Of a stretch of DNA of 61,703 bases, positions 34,510-43,023 are shown in pieces. Position 1 is the first letter of the stretch; each line of letters begins with the position of its first letter. This DNA comes from Ruminococcus sp. (GTDB taxonomy: Bacteria; Bacillota; Clostridia; Oscillospirales; Ruminococcaceae), in assembly GCA_024697545.1 (NCBI GenBank), contig JAILFN010000070.1:1-61703 (forward strand). The letters are read 5' to 3'. The notes beneath the pieces were generated by a model. It was not told the origin of the DNA. It did no database searches and saw nothing but the letters and a program-made list of their open reading frames with translations. A program made the translations under genes and the position numbers.

Positions 34510-34574
34510 TTGGTTGTTTACATGAAAAACAGCATAAATATTTGACAATAGCGATATTTGTTTAACTTATTTTG

Positions 34575-34607
34575 CAAAAAAGCGGCCGCCACTCAGGACG
34601 ACCGCTT
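34575..34607 (-). terminator. Terminator of mgtE
   Basis: AAGCGGCCG and CGACCGCTT form the stem with one G-T pair. The minus strand ends in TTTTTTGC. Located just after the mgtE stop. Confidence 0.85.
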
Positions 34608-34613
34608 TGTGTT

Positions 34614-35987
34614 TCATATCTTTATATTGAACACCAACAGCGCTATATTGAAGAATACGAGCGTCGTTGAAGCGTCAACGATAGTCGATATAAAAGGCGC
34701 TGCCATAAGGGCGGGGTCTATCTTGACCGCTTTTGCCGCCATAGGCAGGATACAGCCGATGAGCTTTGACATCACGACGGCTGCGAATATCGCAAGGGAA
34801 ACGCATATGCCGAGCTTAACGGAATCCACCGACGTGTCTTTGGAATACTGTATACATATACGCAGGAAGTTTACAGCTGCGAGTATCACACCGACGATGA
34901 GCGAGATACGCAGCTCCTTGAACATTACCTTGAAGAAGTCTTTCAGCTCGATCTCGCCGAGGCTCATTCCGCGTATCACCATCGTGCTGGTCTGGGTGCC
35001 GCAGTTACCGCCCGTACCCGTAAGCGTCGGGATCGAAGCGACGAGCAGCGGGATAGTGGCGAATGCAGCCTCATAATGCCCGATGATTATACTTGAAATG
35101 GTGGATGAAAGCATCAGCACCAGCAGCCAAACGATACGGTTGCGGGCATGGGCGATAACGGAAGTCTTGAAATAGCTTTCCTCGGATGTCATGGTCGCAG
35201 CCATGTGCGCCATATCCTCGGTAGCCTCTTCTTCAACTACGTCCATCGCGTCATCGAAGGTCACGATACCGACGATGCGGTTTTCGTTATCAACGATCGG
35301 GAGGGCTACGAAGTCGTACTTTGCAAACTGTGCCGCCACCTGCTCCTGGTCATCGGTGGTCAGCGCCGTTATGACGTTCTCGTCCATTATATCTCCGATG
35401 ATATCATCGTCATCGGCGGTAAGCAGGTCGAGTATCGAAAGAACGCCGACAAGCCTTCTGTCCTGTTCGGTGACGTAGATGGTATATACCGTTTCCTTGA
35501 CCATACCGAGCGAGCGTATTTTTTCAAGGCATTCCTTTACCGTCTGATCGCGCTTCATGTAGACGAACTCGGTCGTCATGATGGAACCCGCGCTGTCCTC
35601 GGGGTATTTGAGTATCATATTTATCATCTTGCGCGACTGCGGGTCCGAAGCCGCGAGGATCCTCTGCACCACGTTCGCGGGCATCTCCTCGATAAGATCG
35701 ACGGTATCGTCAATAAAGAGGTTATCAACGATATCCTCAAGCTCTGTATCGGTGAAGCGGTTTATCAGCAGCTCCTTCATATCGGTCTCCATGTAGGTGA
35801 AAACCTCAGCCGCCGTGTCTTTCGGAAGCAGTCTGAACAGCAGAGAGATATCCTTGGCATCGACCTCCCTGTTGTCATGGAAGCCCTGCATAAGATCCGC
35901 GATATCGGCTTCCTCAAGATGTTCAAATGTCTCCTTGACCGTCTTGAAATCCCTCTTGTCAACTGCTTCTTTAACCATTTCGTACAT
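34614..35987 (-). CDS. mgtE: Magnesium transporter MgtE
   Basis: The 457-residue protein has the MgtE layout: an acidic N-domain of helical hairpins (about 1-130), two CBS domains (about 131-255) and five membrane helices (about 280-457). Family motifs include PEDSAGSIMTTEF, GNCGTQTSTMVIRG and FISTIVDASTTLVFF. It is a Mg2+ channel gated by cytosolic Mg2+ through the N and CBS domains. GTG and TTG codons lie just upstream, but ATG 35987 has the best spacing from AAGGGG. I found no M-box leader. Confidence 0.95.
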   Translation of the reverse strand: MYEMVKEAVDKRDFKTVKETFEHLEEADIADLMQGFHDNREVDAKDISLLFRLLPKDTAAEVFTYMETDMKELLINRFTDTELEDIVDNLFIDDTVDLIEEMPANVVQRILAASDPQSRKMINMILKYPEDSAGSIMTTEFVYMKRDQTVKECLEKIRSLGMVKETVYTIYVTEQDRRLVGVLSILDLLTADDDDIIGDIMDENVITALTTDDQEQVAAQFAKYDFVALPIVDNENRIVGIVTFDDAMDVVEEEATEDMAHMAATMTSEESYFKTSVIAHARNRIVWLLVLMLSSTISSIIIGHYEAAFATIPLLVASIPTLTGTGGNCGTQTSTMVIRGMSLGEIELKDFFKVMFKELRISLIVGVILAAVNFLRICIQYSKDTSVDSVKLGICVSLAIFAAVVMSKLIGCILPMAAKAVKIDPALMAAPFISTIVDASTTLVFFNIALLVFNIKI

Positions 35988-36031
35988 ACTCAACACCCCT
36001 TTTTCAGATTTAAAGCAGCACTAAAGCTGCC

Positions 36032-36053
36032 GCTCTGCCTGGGGCGGCAGAGC
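36032..36053. other. Perfect hairpin between ybaK and mgtE
   Basis: GCTCTGCC-TGGGGC-GGCAGAGC, without a T-run on either side. It could be a weak terminator, an RNA-stability element or a chance structure. Confidence 0.4.
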
Positions 36054-36081
36054 AAATGACCGTGACAGTATCGCTATCCGA

Positions 36082-36561
36082 TCACACGACAATAAGATCG
36101 GCAGTTTCCACCCGCACGACCTTGAAAAGATCATCGGGTGCGACTTCGACCTGAAAGCCTATCCTGCCGCCGCTGAAAAATATAGTCTCATACTGGGCGG
36201 CAGTTTCATGTATCGCCGTCGGGAACTGCTTTTTCATGCCTATCGGCGAGCAGCCGCCGTGGATATATCCCGTCAGCGGAAGAAGCTCCTTTGACTTTAC
36301 CATAGCTATCGACTTTTCGCCGACAGCCTTTGCTGCCTTTTTAAGGTCAAGCTCCTCGGCAACGGGCACCATGAACACATAATGCTGACCCGACTTCCCG
36401 ACTGTCACAAGGGTCTTGAAGACCCGCTCAACAGGCTGACCCATCTCGCGTGCGATCTCAACGCCCGATGTATATTCACCGTCAAAGGTGTACTCGTTAT
36501 AGCTGATCTTAGCGGCATCGAGCACGCGCATGACGTTGGTCTTCTGCTGTTTCTTAGCCAT
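36082..36561 (-). CDS. ybaK: YbaK/EbsC-family aminoacyl-tRNA deacylase
   Basis: The 159-residue protein hydrolyses Cys-tRNA(Pro), a proofreading step, judging by its family. Motifs MGQPVERVFKTLV, ELDLKKAAKAVG and the substrate-pocket segment GYIHGGCSPIGMKK are characteristic of YbaK. Its length is normal and AAGGAGAAGG precedes the ATG. It lies upstream of mgtE with an unrelated-looking 94-bp gap. Confidence 0.92.
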   Translation of the reverse strand: MAKKQQKTNVMRVLDAAKISYNEYTFDGEYTSGVEIAREMGQPVERVFKTLVTVGKSGQHYVFMVPVAEELDLKKAAKAVGEKSIAMVKSKELLPLTGYIHGGCSPIGMKKQFPTAIHETAAQYETIFFSGGRIGFQVEVAPDDLFKVVRVETADLIVV

Positions 36562-36611
36562 TAGCCTTCTCCTTTTTTGAGATCAAACCGCGGGTAAGCT
36601 TTATGAAAGCA

Positions 36612-37733
36612 TCACTTACTCGTAGGCAGACCGTTGACGGACACGTTTTCATCAAGTGCTATGACAAGGCATCTGCGTCCGCCTATCTCCTGAGTATGGA
36701 CCTTATCAACGCAGTCCTTGCCGATGTTCACGGTAATGCCATCTGCCTCCACTACCGTCTTGCGGTCGATGAGGTTTGCGGCGGTAAGCGGCTTATTTTC
36801 GGTAGCTGTCTCAAATATCTTGGGGACGAGCTCCAGCTTATCCTGAGACACGCCCGACTCCCAGAGTATAGAGCTGAGCTTGTTGGCATCGACCTTGGGC
36901 GGCTCGGTCTCGTGGGTGTAGCTGTCAACGAACTCGCAGAGCTTGTCGTTTACCTCGGTGATAAGGCTGTAATCAAGATCTTCACCAACAACGTTCGAGA
37001 GTATCTTCTGGAAGGTCTGCTTCTCGCTCGGTGCGGTCATTACAAAATCGCAGCAGAGGTAATCCTGCACGACGGTCACGTTAGGCTTCTTGAAGTTCTT
37101 GGAGTAGCACATCACGGCGTTGACATCGGGCGCGCGCTCGGAGAATACGGGATAAAGGAAGCCGTCGGTAGGCATACCGATTATGCGGTCGCTGGTCGGC
37201 TTCTTTTCAATGCGCGAGGACTCATCGTTATATACAAGTCCGTCGATACGCAGTTCAACAGGGCATATCGCGGTGATGATGAAATTATAGTCGAGAGAAG
37301 CATCGTCTTCAAAATCATCGTTCTTGTTCTTTTTCAGCACCGAATATGTGCAGTGAGCCGCGAACACCGCAAAGGTGGAAACATACTCGACCTTTTCGGC
37401 AATGCGCTGAAGAAAAGCCTCATTCAGCTCATCGTCTGCCAGCTTGCTGCAAAGCATATCGTAGAGGTGCTTCTGCGAACCGCCATCGTTATACTGATCG
37501 TTCGGGAAGGCATACTCACGGAGATTCTTGCCGAGCGTACCCGAAAGAGTCTTTTTGAGCAGCTGCATGATAAGCTCCGCCTCATCGGAAGGCAGGAGAT
37601 TATACAGGCGGTTCTCCTTATACTTTATATTCTTTTCGCTGTCGATAAAAGCCGAAAGCACCTTTCCGACGGTAAAAAAACCGCTGTCATCGGAGAAGTT
37701 TTTCTTTATCTCGGCGATCTCTTTCTTATTCAT
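36612..37733 (-). CDS. DUF4317 family protein
   Basis: The 373-residue cytoplasmic protein begins MNKKEIAEIKKNFSDDSGFF, the hallmark start of DUF4317, a family of unknown function widespread in Clostridia. No signal peptide, membrane helix or known catalytic motif is visible. An upstream in-frame start exists, but ATG 37733 matches the family N-terminus and follows an AGGAAAG site. It appears monocistronic. No function can be stated. Confidence 0.85.
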   Translation of the reverse strand: MNKKEIAEIKKNFSDDSGFFTVGKVLSAFIDSEKNIKYKENRLYNLLPSDEAELIMQLLKKTLSGTLGKNLREYAFPNDQYNDGGSQKHLYDMLCSKLADDELNEAFLQRIAEKVEYVSTFAVFAAHCTYSVLKKNKNDDFEDDASLDYNFIITAICPVELRIDGLVYNDESSRIEKKPTSDRIIGMPTDGFLYPVFSERAPDVNAVMCYSKNFKKPNVTVVQDYLCCDFVMTAPSEKQTFQKILSNVVGEDLDYSLITEVNDKLCEFVDSYTHETEPPKVDANKLSSILWESGVSQDKLELVPKIFETATENKPLTAANLIDRKTVVEADGITVNIGKDCVDKVHTQEIGGRRCLVIALDENVSVNGLPTSK

Positions 37734-37825
37734 ATACTCACTCTTTCCTATCGCATATATATGATTATTATACCACAAAATCAATTATAGTTCAATAGAA
37801 ATGAACAAATTTTCACGGGATATTC

Positions 37826-37860
37826 AAAAAACCGCTTTCAAGCCAAAGCCCGAAAGCGGT
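37826..37860 (-). terminator. Terminator of the transcarboxylase operon
   Basis: ACCGCTTTCA/CGAAAGCGGT form the stem. The minus strand continues TTTTTTGAATA. It lies 16 bp after the oadA-like stop. Confidence 0.88.
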
Positions 37861-37875
37861 CATTTTATTTCTGTA

Positions 37876-39273
37876 TTATACAGTATGCACCTTTGCAGCA
37901 GCGTCCGAGTTCTTGCCGTCTACGCCGTACTTCTTGTTGCAGCGTGCCTCGAAGAACTTGGGAGCTACCTTCGGGAACATAGCGTAGGTGAGGACATCCT
38001 CTTCCTGCTCCGTCCACTCGGCGCACTCCTCGCGGAGCTTGTCAAGCTCGGGCTGGATAAGGTCTGCGGGACGGCAGGTTATGGGCTCCTCGCCCTTGAG
38101 TATCATCTTCTGGAATTCGGGATCAATGGGCTCGGGGGTCTTGCCGTACTCGCCCTTTACTACGCCCTTGAACTCCTTGGTGACGGTCTTGTAGCGCTCA
38201 CCTGTGATAACATTGAACACAGCCTGAGTGCCGACGATCTGGGAGGAAGGAGTAACCAGCGGGGGCGAACCGCAGTCGCGGCGAACACGCGGAACCTCAG
38301 CGAGAACTTCGTCAAGCTGATCTTCCTTGCCTGCCTGCTTCAGCTGAGACAGCAGGTTGGAAAGCATACCGCCGGGAACCTGATAGAGCAGAGCCTTGGC
38401 GTCGGTAGCGAGCATCTTGGGGTCGAGAAGACCACTGTCGATGTACTTCTTGCGAAGACCCATGAAGTATTCGCGGATCTCGCCCAGCTTTACGAGGTCG
38501 ATACCGGTATCCCATTCGGTGCCCTGGAAAGCCGCAACGATAGACTCGGTAGGAGCGTGGGAGGTACCCAGTGCGAGAGGAGACATTGCGGTATCAACAA
38601 CGTCAACGCCAGCTTCGGCAGCCTTGATTATGCACATGGAAGCAAGACCTGTGGTGTAGTGGGTGTGCAGCTGGATCGGGATCTTGATCTCCTTTTTAAG
38701 AGCCTTGACAAGAGCGTCAGCCTCATAGGGAGTCAGCAGAGCTGCCATATCCTTGATGCAGATGGAATCAGCGCCGAGAGCCTCGATCTGCTTTGCATAG
38801 TTTACATAATACTCGTGGGTGAAAACATCACCTGTGGTGTAGGACATAGCGATCTGAGCGTGTCCGCCTTCCTTCTTTGCAGCCTTAACGGCAGTCTCGA
38901 GGTTGCGGATATCGTTCAACGCGTCAAAGATCCTTATGATGTCGATGCCGTTCGCGATGGACTTCTGTACGAAATACTCTACGCAGTCGTCGGCATAGTG
39001 ACGGTAGCCCAGCATATTCTGTCCTCTGAACAGCATCTGGAGCTTTGTATTGGGCATCTCGCGTCTTATAATGCGGAGACGCTCCCAGGGGTCTTCGTTA
39101 AGGAAACGTATGCAGGCATCGAAGGTAGCGCCGCCCCAAACCTCAGCGGAGTAGTAGCCTATCTTATCCATTTCCTGCATAATGGGCTTCATTTCGTCTA
39201 TTGACATTCTTGTGGCAATAAGAGACTGATGTGCGTCACGGAGGACTGTCTCTGTAATACCCAGCTTAGCCAT
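37876..39273 (-). CDS. Oxaloacetate decarboxylase alpha / transcarboxylase 5S-type carboxyltransferase
   Basis: The 465-residue protein is a TIM-barrel carboxyltransferase of the PycB/OadA/5S family, moving CO2 between biotin and pyruvate/oxaloacetate. It has the HMGL-like barrel with VLRDAHQSLIATRM, VWGGATFD, LFRGQN, the metal-ligand QLHTHYTTG, and the carbamylated-lysine segment SICIKDMAAL. It ends without a fused biotin domain (unlike OadA), consistent with the separate BCCP gene 48 bp upstream. That arrangement matches the 5S subunit of methylmalonyl-CoA:pyruvate transcarboxylase. Confidence 0.92.
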   Translation of the reverse strand: MAKLGITETVLRDAHQSLIATRMSIDEMKPIMQEMDKIGYYSAEVWGGATFDACIRFLNEDPWERLRIIRREMPNTKLQMLFRGQNMLGYRHYADDCVEYFVQKSIANGIDIIRIFDALNDIRNLETAVKAAKKEGGHAQIAMSYTTGDVFTHEYYVNYAKQIEALGADSICIKDMAALLTPYEADALVKALKKEIKIPIQLHTHYTTGLASMCIIKAAEAGVDVVDTAMSPLALGTSHAPTESIVAAFQGTEWDTGIDLVKLGEIREYFMGLRKKYIDSGLLDPKMLATDAKALLYQVPGGMLSNLLSQLKQAGKEDQLDEVLAEVPRVRRDCGSPPLVTPSSQIVGTQAVFNVITGERYKTVTKEFKGVVKGEYGKTPEPIDPEFQKMILKGEEPITCRPADLIQPELDKLREECAEWTEQEEDVLTYAMFPKVAPKFFEARCNKKYGVDGKNSDAAAKVHTV

Positions 39274-39321
39274 GATATATCAATCCTTTCGGTAATAATT
39301 GTTGCTTACTGAAAAACAGCA

Positions 39322-39687
39322 TCAGCCGATCACGCAAACGATAGAGCCTGTCTCAACGGTCTCACCCTTGTTTACGTTTACGCTGAGTACCTTGCCGGCG
39401 CAGGGAGAATTGATATCGTTCTCCATCTTCATAGCCTCAAGGATAGCAACAGCCTGACCCTCGGAAACGGTATCGCCTACCGAGACCTTTACATCAAGGA
39501 TAGTGCCGGGCATAGGTGCGGATACCTTAGTGCCGTCAGCTACGGGAGCGGCGGCTGCTGCGGGAGCGGGTGCAGCGGCAGCAGGTGCGGGAGCAGCAGC
39601 AACGGGTGCGGGTGCAGCTCCTGCCTCAAGCTCTTCAACAGCTACGTCATAAGCCTTACCGTTTACAGTGATATTATATCTTTTCAT
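39322..39687 (-). CDS. Biotin carboxyl carrier protein (1.3S-type)
   Basis: The 121-residue protein has an N-terminal segment (1-24), an Ala/Pro-rich flexible linker (about 25-52) and a biotinyl domain with the biotinylation motif EAMKMEND. AAGGTGG precedes ATG 39687. It ferries carboxyl groups between the CoA carboxyltransferase (40696) and the pyruvate/oxaloacetate carboxyltransferase (37876). The linker is made of repeated APAPAA units, as in transcarboxylase 1.3S and MmdC proteins. Confidence 0.95.
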   Translation of the reverse strand: MKRYNITVNGKAYDVAVEELEAGAAPAPVAAAPAPAAAAPAPAAAAAPVADGTKVSAPMPGTILDVKVSVGDTVSEGQAVAILEAMKMENDINSPCAGKVLSVNVNKGETVETGSIVCVIG

Positions 39688-39762
39688 ATGTATTTCCACC
39701 TTTTCTTGGTTTTTATGTTTTAGCAGCAGCCTGCTGCCGAAATACTTTCATTGAACGAAACG

Positions 39763-40665
39763 TCATTTCCGACGAAAAAGCACCGAAAGCACAGTCTGTT
39801 CGCCGAGGCAGGTCCTCTCGATATTTTCCTCGATATCAATGACCTCAAACCCCGATGACCCGACAAGCTTTCTCATAGACCTGACGGTATAAAAATTGAT
39901 ATGCTCGTTCATTGGCATGAACGGAGAGCGCCTTTTCTTCAGGTAATATGTCGCAAGTCTTATATTATTGAACAGCGGATCCGCCAGCATTCTGAGGTTC
40001 TTTGTAAATGAGAACTTATTCCTGCCCGTAAAGGGATTCTCGCTCGGGACTTCTATATAAAATACAGTGTCCTTATTCCCGAGGCTGCCTATCCTTTCGA
40101 GCATTTCAACAGGTTCGGCGAGATGTTCAAAAAGATGATTGCACATTATAAAGTCATACTCATGCTCTCTCAGCTCATCAAAATCAGAGATGCCCTTAAC
40201 GCCCTTTATGGTAGGTATTCCCGATATATCAAAGACATAGCGTTCCTTTGTACCTATCCTCTTGAAGTATGTCCTGCCTTCATTACCGCCGTAATCGAGC
40301 GAAACGCGAAGCTCGTGATCCATGTTCTTCTTTACGATCTCATTGATGACACGTTTCTGTTCCCTCAGCCCGAGTTCATCTTCGTTCAGAGCGCGATTGA
40401 CCTTTTCGGTATACCAGCATTCATGCTTTTCGCGCGTTTTCTGATATTCGGGACCGCGGTATTTATCATAAAGCCTGTCACATTCTTCATCGGTTATCCT
40501 GTGGTCGTAGAAAGCAAAGGTGCAGTCTCTGCAAAAGCAGAGCTTCACGGGTCTGTTCATGCCGCAATCGGGTCTGAAATCATCGGTGATGCGATCCATC
40601 ACGAAATCAGAGATGACGGTATCAACAGTTTCTATGTTCTCCGAGCCGCATATAATACATTTCAT
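39763..40665 (-). CDS. SAM-dependent class I methyltransferase with N-terminal zinc motif
   Basis: The 300-residue protein starts with a probable zinc-binding region (CIICGS at residues 3-8; CFCRDC near residue 45). It continues with a Rossmann methyltransferase fold (SLDYGGNEGR as a modified motif I, DFIMCNHLFEHL as the post-II segment). The layout resembles C-methyltransferases acting on sugars or small metabolites, but the substrate is unknown. It lies between the carboxyltransferase gene (30-bp gap) and the BCCP gene (75-bp gap) on the same strand, an unexpected place. GAGAGGTG precedes ATG 40665. Confidence 0.82.
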   Translation of the reverse strand: MKCIICGSENIETVDTVISDFVMDRITDDFRPDCGMNRPVKLCFCRDCTFAFYDHRITDEECDRLYDKYRGPEYQKTREKHECWYTEKVNRALNEDELGLREQKRVINEIVKKNMDHELRVSLDYGGNEGRTYFKRIGTKERYVFDISGIPTIKGVKGISDFDELREHEYDFIMCNHLFEHLAEPVEMLERIGSLGNKDTVFYIEVPSENPFTGRNKFSFTKNLRMLADPLFNNIRLATYYLKKRRSPFMPMNEHINFYTVRSMRKLVGSSGFEVIDIEENIERTCLGEQTVLSVLFRRK

Positions 40666-40695
40666 CACAAGCACCTCTCAAAAGGGCAGATCAGA

Positions 40696-42060
40696 TCAAA
40701 GCTGGATATTGCTGTGCTTCTTAGGAAGTCTGGAAACGCGCTTGCCCGCGAGTATCTCAACTGCGGAGATAAGAGTATCTCTTACAGAAGCAGCAGTTAC
40801 AACGCCGTCGATGCAGCCCTTTGCAGCCGCCACAACGGGGCTTCCCTCTTCAACTGCGTAGCGTGCAGCGAGTGACGCTCTCTTGTCCTTGAGGTCTCCG
40901 GCGCCCTTGAGCTCATCGTGATAGAAGAACTCGGCAGCGGTGATGGGATCCAGTGCGGTGATAACAGCGTCATCGGTCGCATAGGAAAGATCTGCGTTCG
41001 CGCCCTTGCCCGCGAGTGCGATAAAGGCTGCGCCGTAAGCTCTGCCTGTAACGACGGAGATCTTGGCGGTGGTAGCCTCAGCATAAGCGTGAGCAAGCTT
41101 TGCCATGCTCTTTACCGCGCCCATAGTCTCGGTCTCGGTGCTGCCCTCAAAGCCTTCGGTATCAACGAGAGTTATCACAGGAACAGCGAAAGCATCGCAG
41201 AAGCGAACGAATCTTGCGATCTTTGTGCAGTCGCGGCAGTTAAGCTTTGCCGCTGCCTTGTTGGTCGCAACGATACCCACTGTCGCACCGCCGAGAGTTG
41301 CAAGCGCTGTATAAGAAGCCTTGCCGTATTCTGCGTAAAGCTCGCAAAGGCTGCCCTTGTCGGCGATAGCCTCGGGAGTCTTGTCCGCAGCGGCAGGCTG
41401 CTCGAATTCATACATGGGGATAGGCGAAAGATTGTTCATCGGGAGTCTGGAGAGCAGCTGCTTTGCAGCCTCAACAGCTTCCTTATCGGTCTCGGCGCCC
41501 AGTGCTGCGGTACCGTTCCTGAGAGCATTCTCGCTCGAGGACTCTATATCCGCATTGGGAGCGCTGTAAAGCTCGCCGTTCTTTGCCATAACAACGAAGT
41601 CTGCCGACTCTGCCATGAGTGCCGATGTGCCCGAGCAAACGCCCGCCACAACAGCGATCTGGGGAACTACGCCCGACAGATTGGACATACAGAGCAGAAG
41701 CTCGCCGTAAGCGGTGAGAGCCTGCTGACCGTCGGAAAGATCCGCGCCGCAGGAATCATAGATACCGACAACGGGAACGCCCGTCTTGGCGGCAAGGTCA
41801 TAGATCTTTGCGATCTTATCAGCCTGTGCCTTATTCAGAGCGCCCTTGTTTACGGAAACGTCCTGAGAAAAAGCATAGCAGGGATTGCCGTCGGTATAGC
41901 CGTAAGCAGTAACTACGCCCGAGAGCTTATCGCCGTTTGAAGCGTAAGCATCGAGCTCGGTATATCTGCCCCCGTCAAAAAGATATGTAAGCCTGGTCTT
42001 TGCGTCACTTGCGGCAGCAGCTGCGGCGGCAAGCTCGGCAGGATTTGAAAATTCAGCCAT
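40696..42060 (-). CDS. Acyl-CoA carboxyltransferase (MmdA / 12S-type subunit)
   Basis: The 454-residue protein has two crotonase-fold halves of the biotin-dependent acyl-CoA carboxyltransferase family. Landmarks are VVGIYDSCGADLSDG and VAGVCSGTSALM in the N-half, and LVDTEGFEGS, VVTGRAYGAAF and ITALDPITAAEF in the C-half. Family members use methylmalonyl-CoA, propionyl-CoA or glutaconyl-CoA. It is somewhat shorter and more divergent than typical MmdA (about 510-520). It heads the operon and GGAGGAAGA precedes ATG 42060. Confidence 0.88.
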   Translation of the reverse strand: MAEFSNPAELAAAAAAASDAKTRLTYLFDGGRYTELDAYASNGDKLSGVVTAYGYTDGNPCYAFSQDVSVNKGALNKAQADKIAKIYDLAAKTGVPVVGIYDSCGADLSDGQQALTAYGELLLCMSNLSGVVPQIAVVAGVCSGTSALMAESADFVVMAKNGELYSAPNADIESSSENALRNGTAALGAETDKEAVEAAKQLLSRLPMNNLSPIPMYEFEQPAAADKTPEAIADKGSLCELYAEYGKASYTALATLGGATVGIVATNKAAAKLNCRDCTKIARFVRFCDAFAVPVITLVDTEGFEGSTETETMGAVKSMAKLAHAYAEATTAKISVVTGRAYGAAFIALAGKGANADLSYATDDAVITALDPITAAEFFYHDELKGAGDLKDKRASLAARYAVEEGSPVVAAAKGCIDGVVTAASVRDTLISAVEILAGKRVSRLPKKHSNIQL

Positions 42061-42080
42061 TCTTCTTCCTCCTATCAAGC

Positions 42081-42094
42081 GGTCATAAATGACC
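42081..42094. promoter_or_regulatory. Palindrome between the carboxyltransferase promoter and gene
   Basis: GGTCAT-AA-ATGACC, a perfect 14-bp palindrome just downstream of the -10 element, positioned like a repressor operator. Confidence 0.45.
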
Positions 42095-42104
42095 ACACTT
42101 AACT

Positions 42105-42133
42105 ATTATACTATAATACATTAGATTTATCAA
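42105..42133 (-). promoter_or_regulatory. Promoter of the transcarboxylase operon
   Basis: On the minus strand TTGATA (42128-42133) and TATAAT (42105-42110) with a 17-bp spacer. Confidence 0.75.
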
Positions 42134-42202
42134 GCGCAAGCCGTCGAAAAAAATCAACTTTTACGTTTACAATCATTTTTTTTAACAATTGATACACATT
42201 TA

Positions 42203-42961
42203 TCATTTTTTGCGGGGCTTTTTGGTCTGTTCCGCCTTAGTTATCGCGTTGTGGAGAGCTCTGAGCTCATCGGGTTTAAGATCGCGCCATTCACCCGGCT
42301 TGAGCATTCCGAGCTTCAGCGGACCGACTGAGTTTCTCCTAAGCCTTGCGACCTCCAGTCCCACAGCCTCGCACATTTTGCGTATCTGTCTGTTCCTGCC
42401 CTCGGTTATCGTCATCTGAAGTACCACCCTGCCCGGCTGTTTTTCAAGCACCAGCACGGTACAAGGCAGCGTCATCCTGCCGTCTATCATAACGCCCTCG
42501 GAAAGCTTGACCAGCGTTTCATCGTCGATGTCGGGGCGGACGGTCACGCGGTAGGTCTTTGAGATATGCTTTGAGGGGTGCATTATATCGTTTGCAAGCT
42601 TGCCGTCGTTTGTAAACAGCAGCAGACCCTCGGAATTTTTATCGAGCCTTCCTATCGGATACACGCGCTCTTCAACACCTTCGAGCAGCTCGGTGACGCA
42701 TTTTCTGTCAAGCTCATCGCTCATGGTGGTCACATAACCGCGTGGCTTGTTGAGCATAATATACCTGTAAGACTTCTTACGCTCAAAGATCACCCTTTCA
42801 CCGTCGATGGTGATGATGTCCTTTGCAGGGTCGGCTTTGTCGCCGAGCGAACAGGGTCTTCCGTTTACCTTTACTCTTCCCTGCTCGATGAACTGCTCTG
42901 CCTTTCTGCGCGAGCACACACCGCTGTCTGCGATTATCTTCTGCAATCTGATCTTTTCCAT
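42203..42961 (-). CDS. rluB: 23S rRNA pseudouridine synthase, RluB/RsuA family
   Basis: The 252-residue protein has an N-terminal S4 RNA-binding domain (about 3-60; LQKIIADSGVCSRRKAEQFI) and an RsuA-type catalytic domain with YPIGRLDKNSEGLLLFTNDG, in which the Asp of GRLD is catalytic. A basic tail (KKPRKK) closes it. RluB modifies U2605-type positions in the peptidyl-transferase region. TAAGGAG precedes the ATG. It is the last gene of the M50-scpAB cluster, 62 bp after the DacF gene. Confidence 0.92.
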   Translation of the reverse strand: MEKIRLQKIIADSGVCSRRKAEQFIEQGRVKVNGRPCSLGDKADPAKDIITIDGERVIFERKKSYRYIMLNKPRGYVTTMSDELDRKCVTELLEGVEERVYPIGRLDKNSEGLLLFTNDGKLANDIMHPSKHISKTYRVTVRPDIDDETLVKLSEGVMIDGRMTLPCTVLVLEKQPGRVVLQMTITEGRNRQIRKMCEAVGLEVARLRRNSVGPLKLGMLKPGEWRDLKPDELRALHNAITKAEQTKKPRKK

Positions 42962-43023
42962 TTTAACTCTCCTTACCGATATCCCATCGGGTATTTATGT
43001 ACGGGCGGCGTTCGCCCGTTATA

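Noticed and set aside
34438..36081. Possible magnesium M-box upstream of mgtE
   Set aside because: Only 94 bp separate mgtE from ybaK and none of the conserved M-box core is visible; the hairpin there is a simple palindrome.
36603..37790. Plus-strand open frame opposite the DUF4317 gene
   Set aside because: The minus-strand frame has the diagnostic DUF4317 N-terminus and a ribosome binding site; the plus frame has neither.
37801..39204. Long plus-strand open frame (over 460 codons) opposite the 5S-type carboxyltransferase gene
   Set aside because: It is exactly antisense to a well-conserved gene, has no ribosome binding site, and its translation is Leu/Gly/Val-rich with no recognisable domain, as expected from the biased codon use of the real gene.
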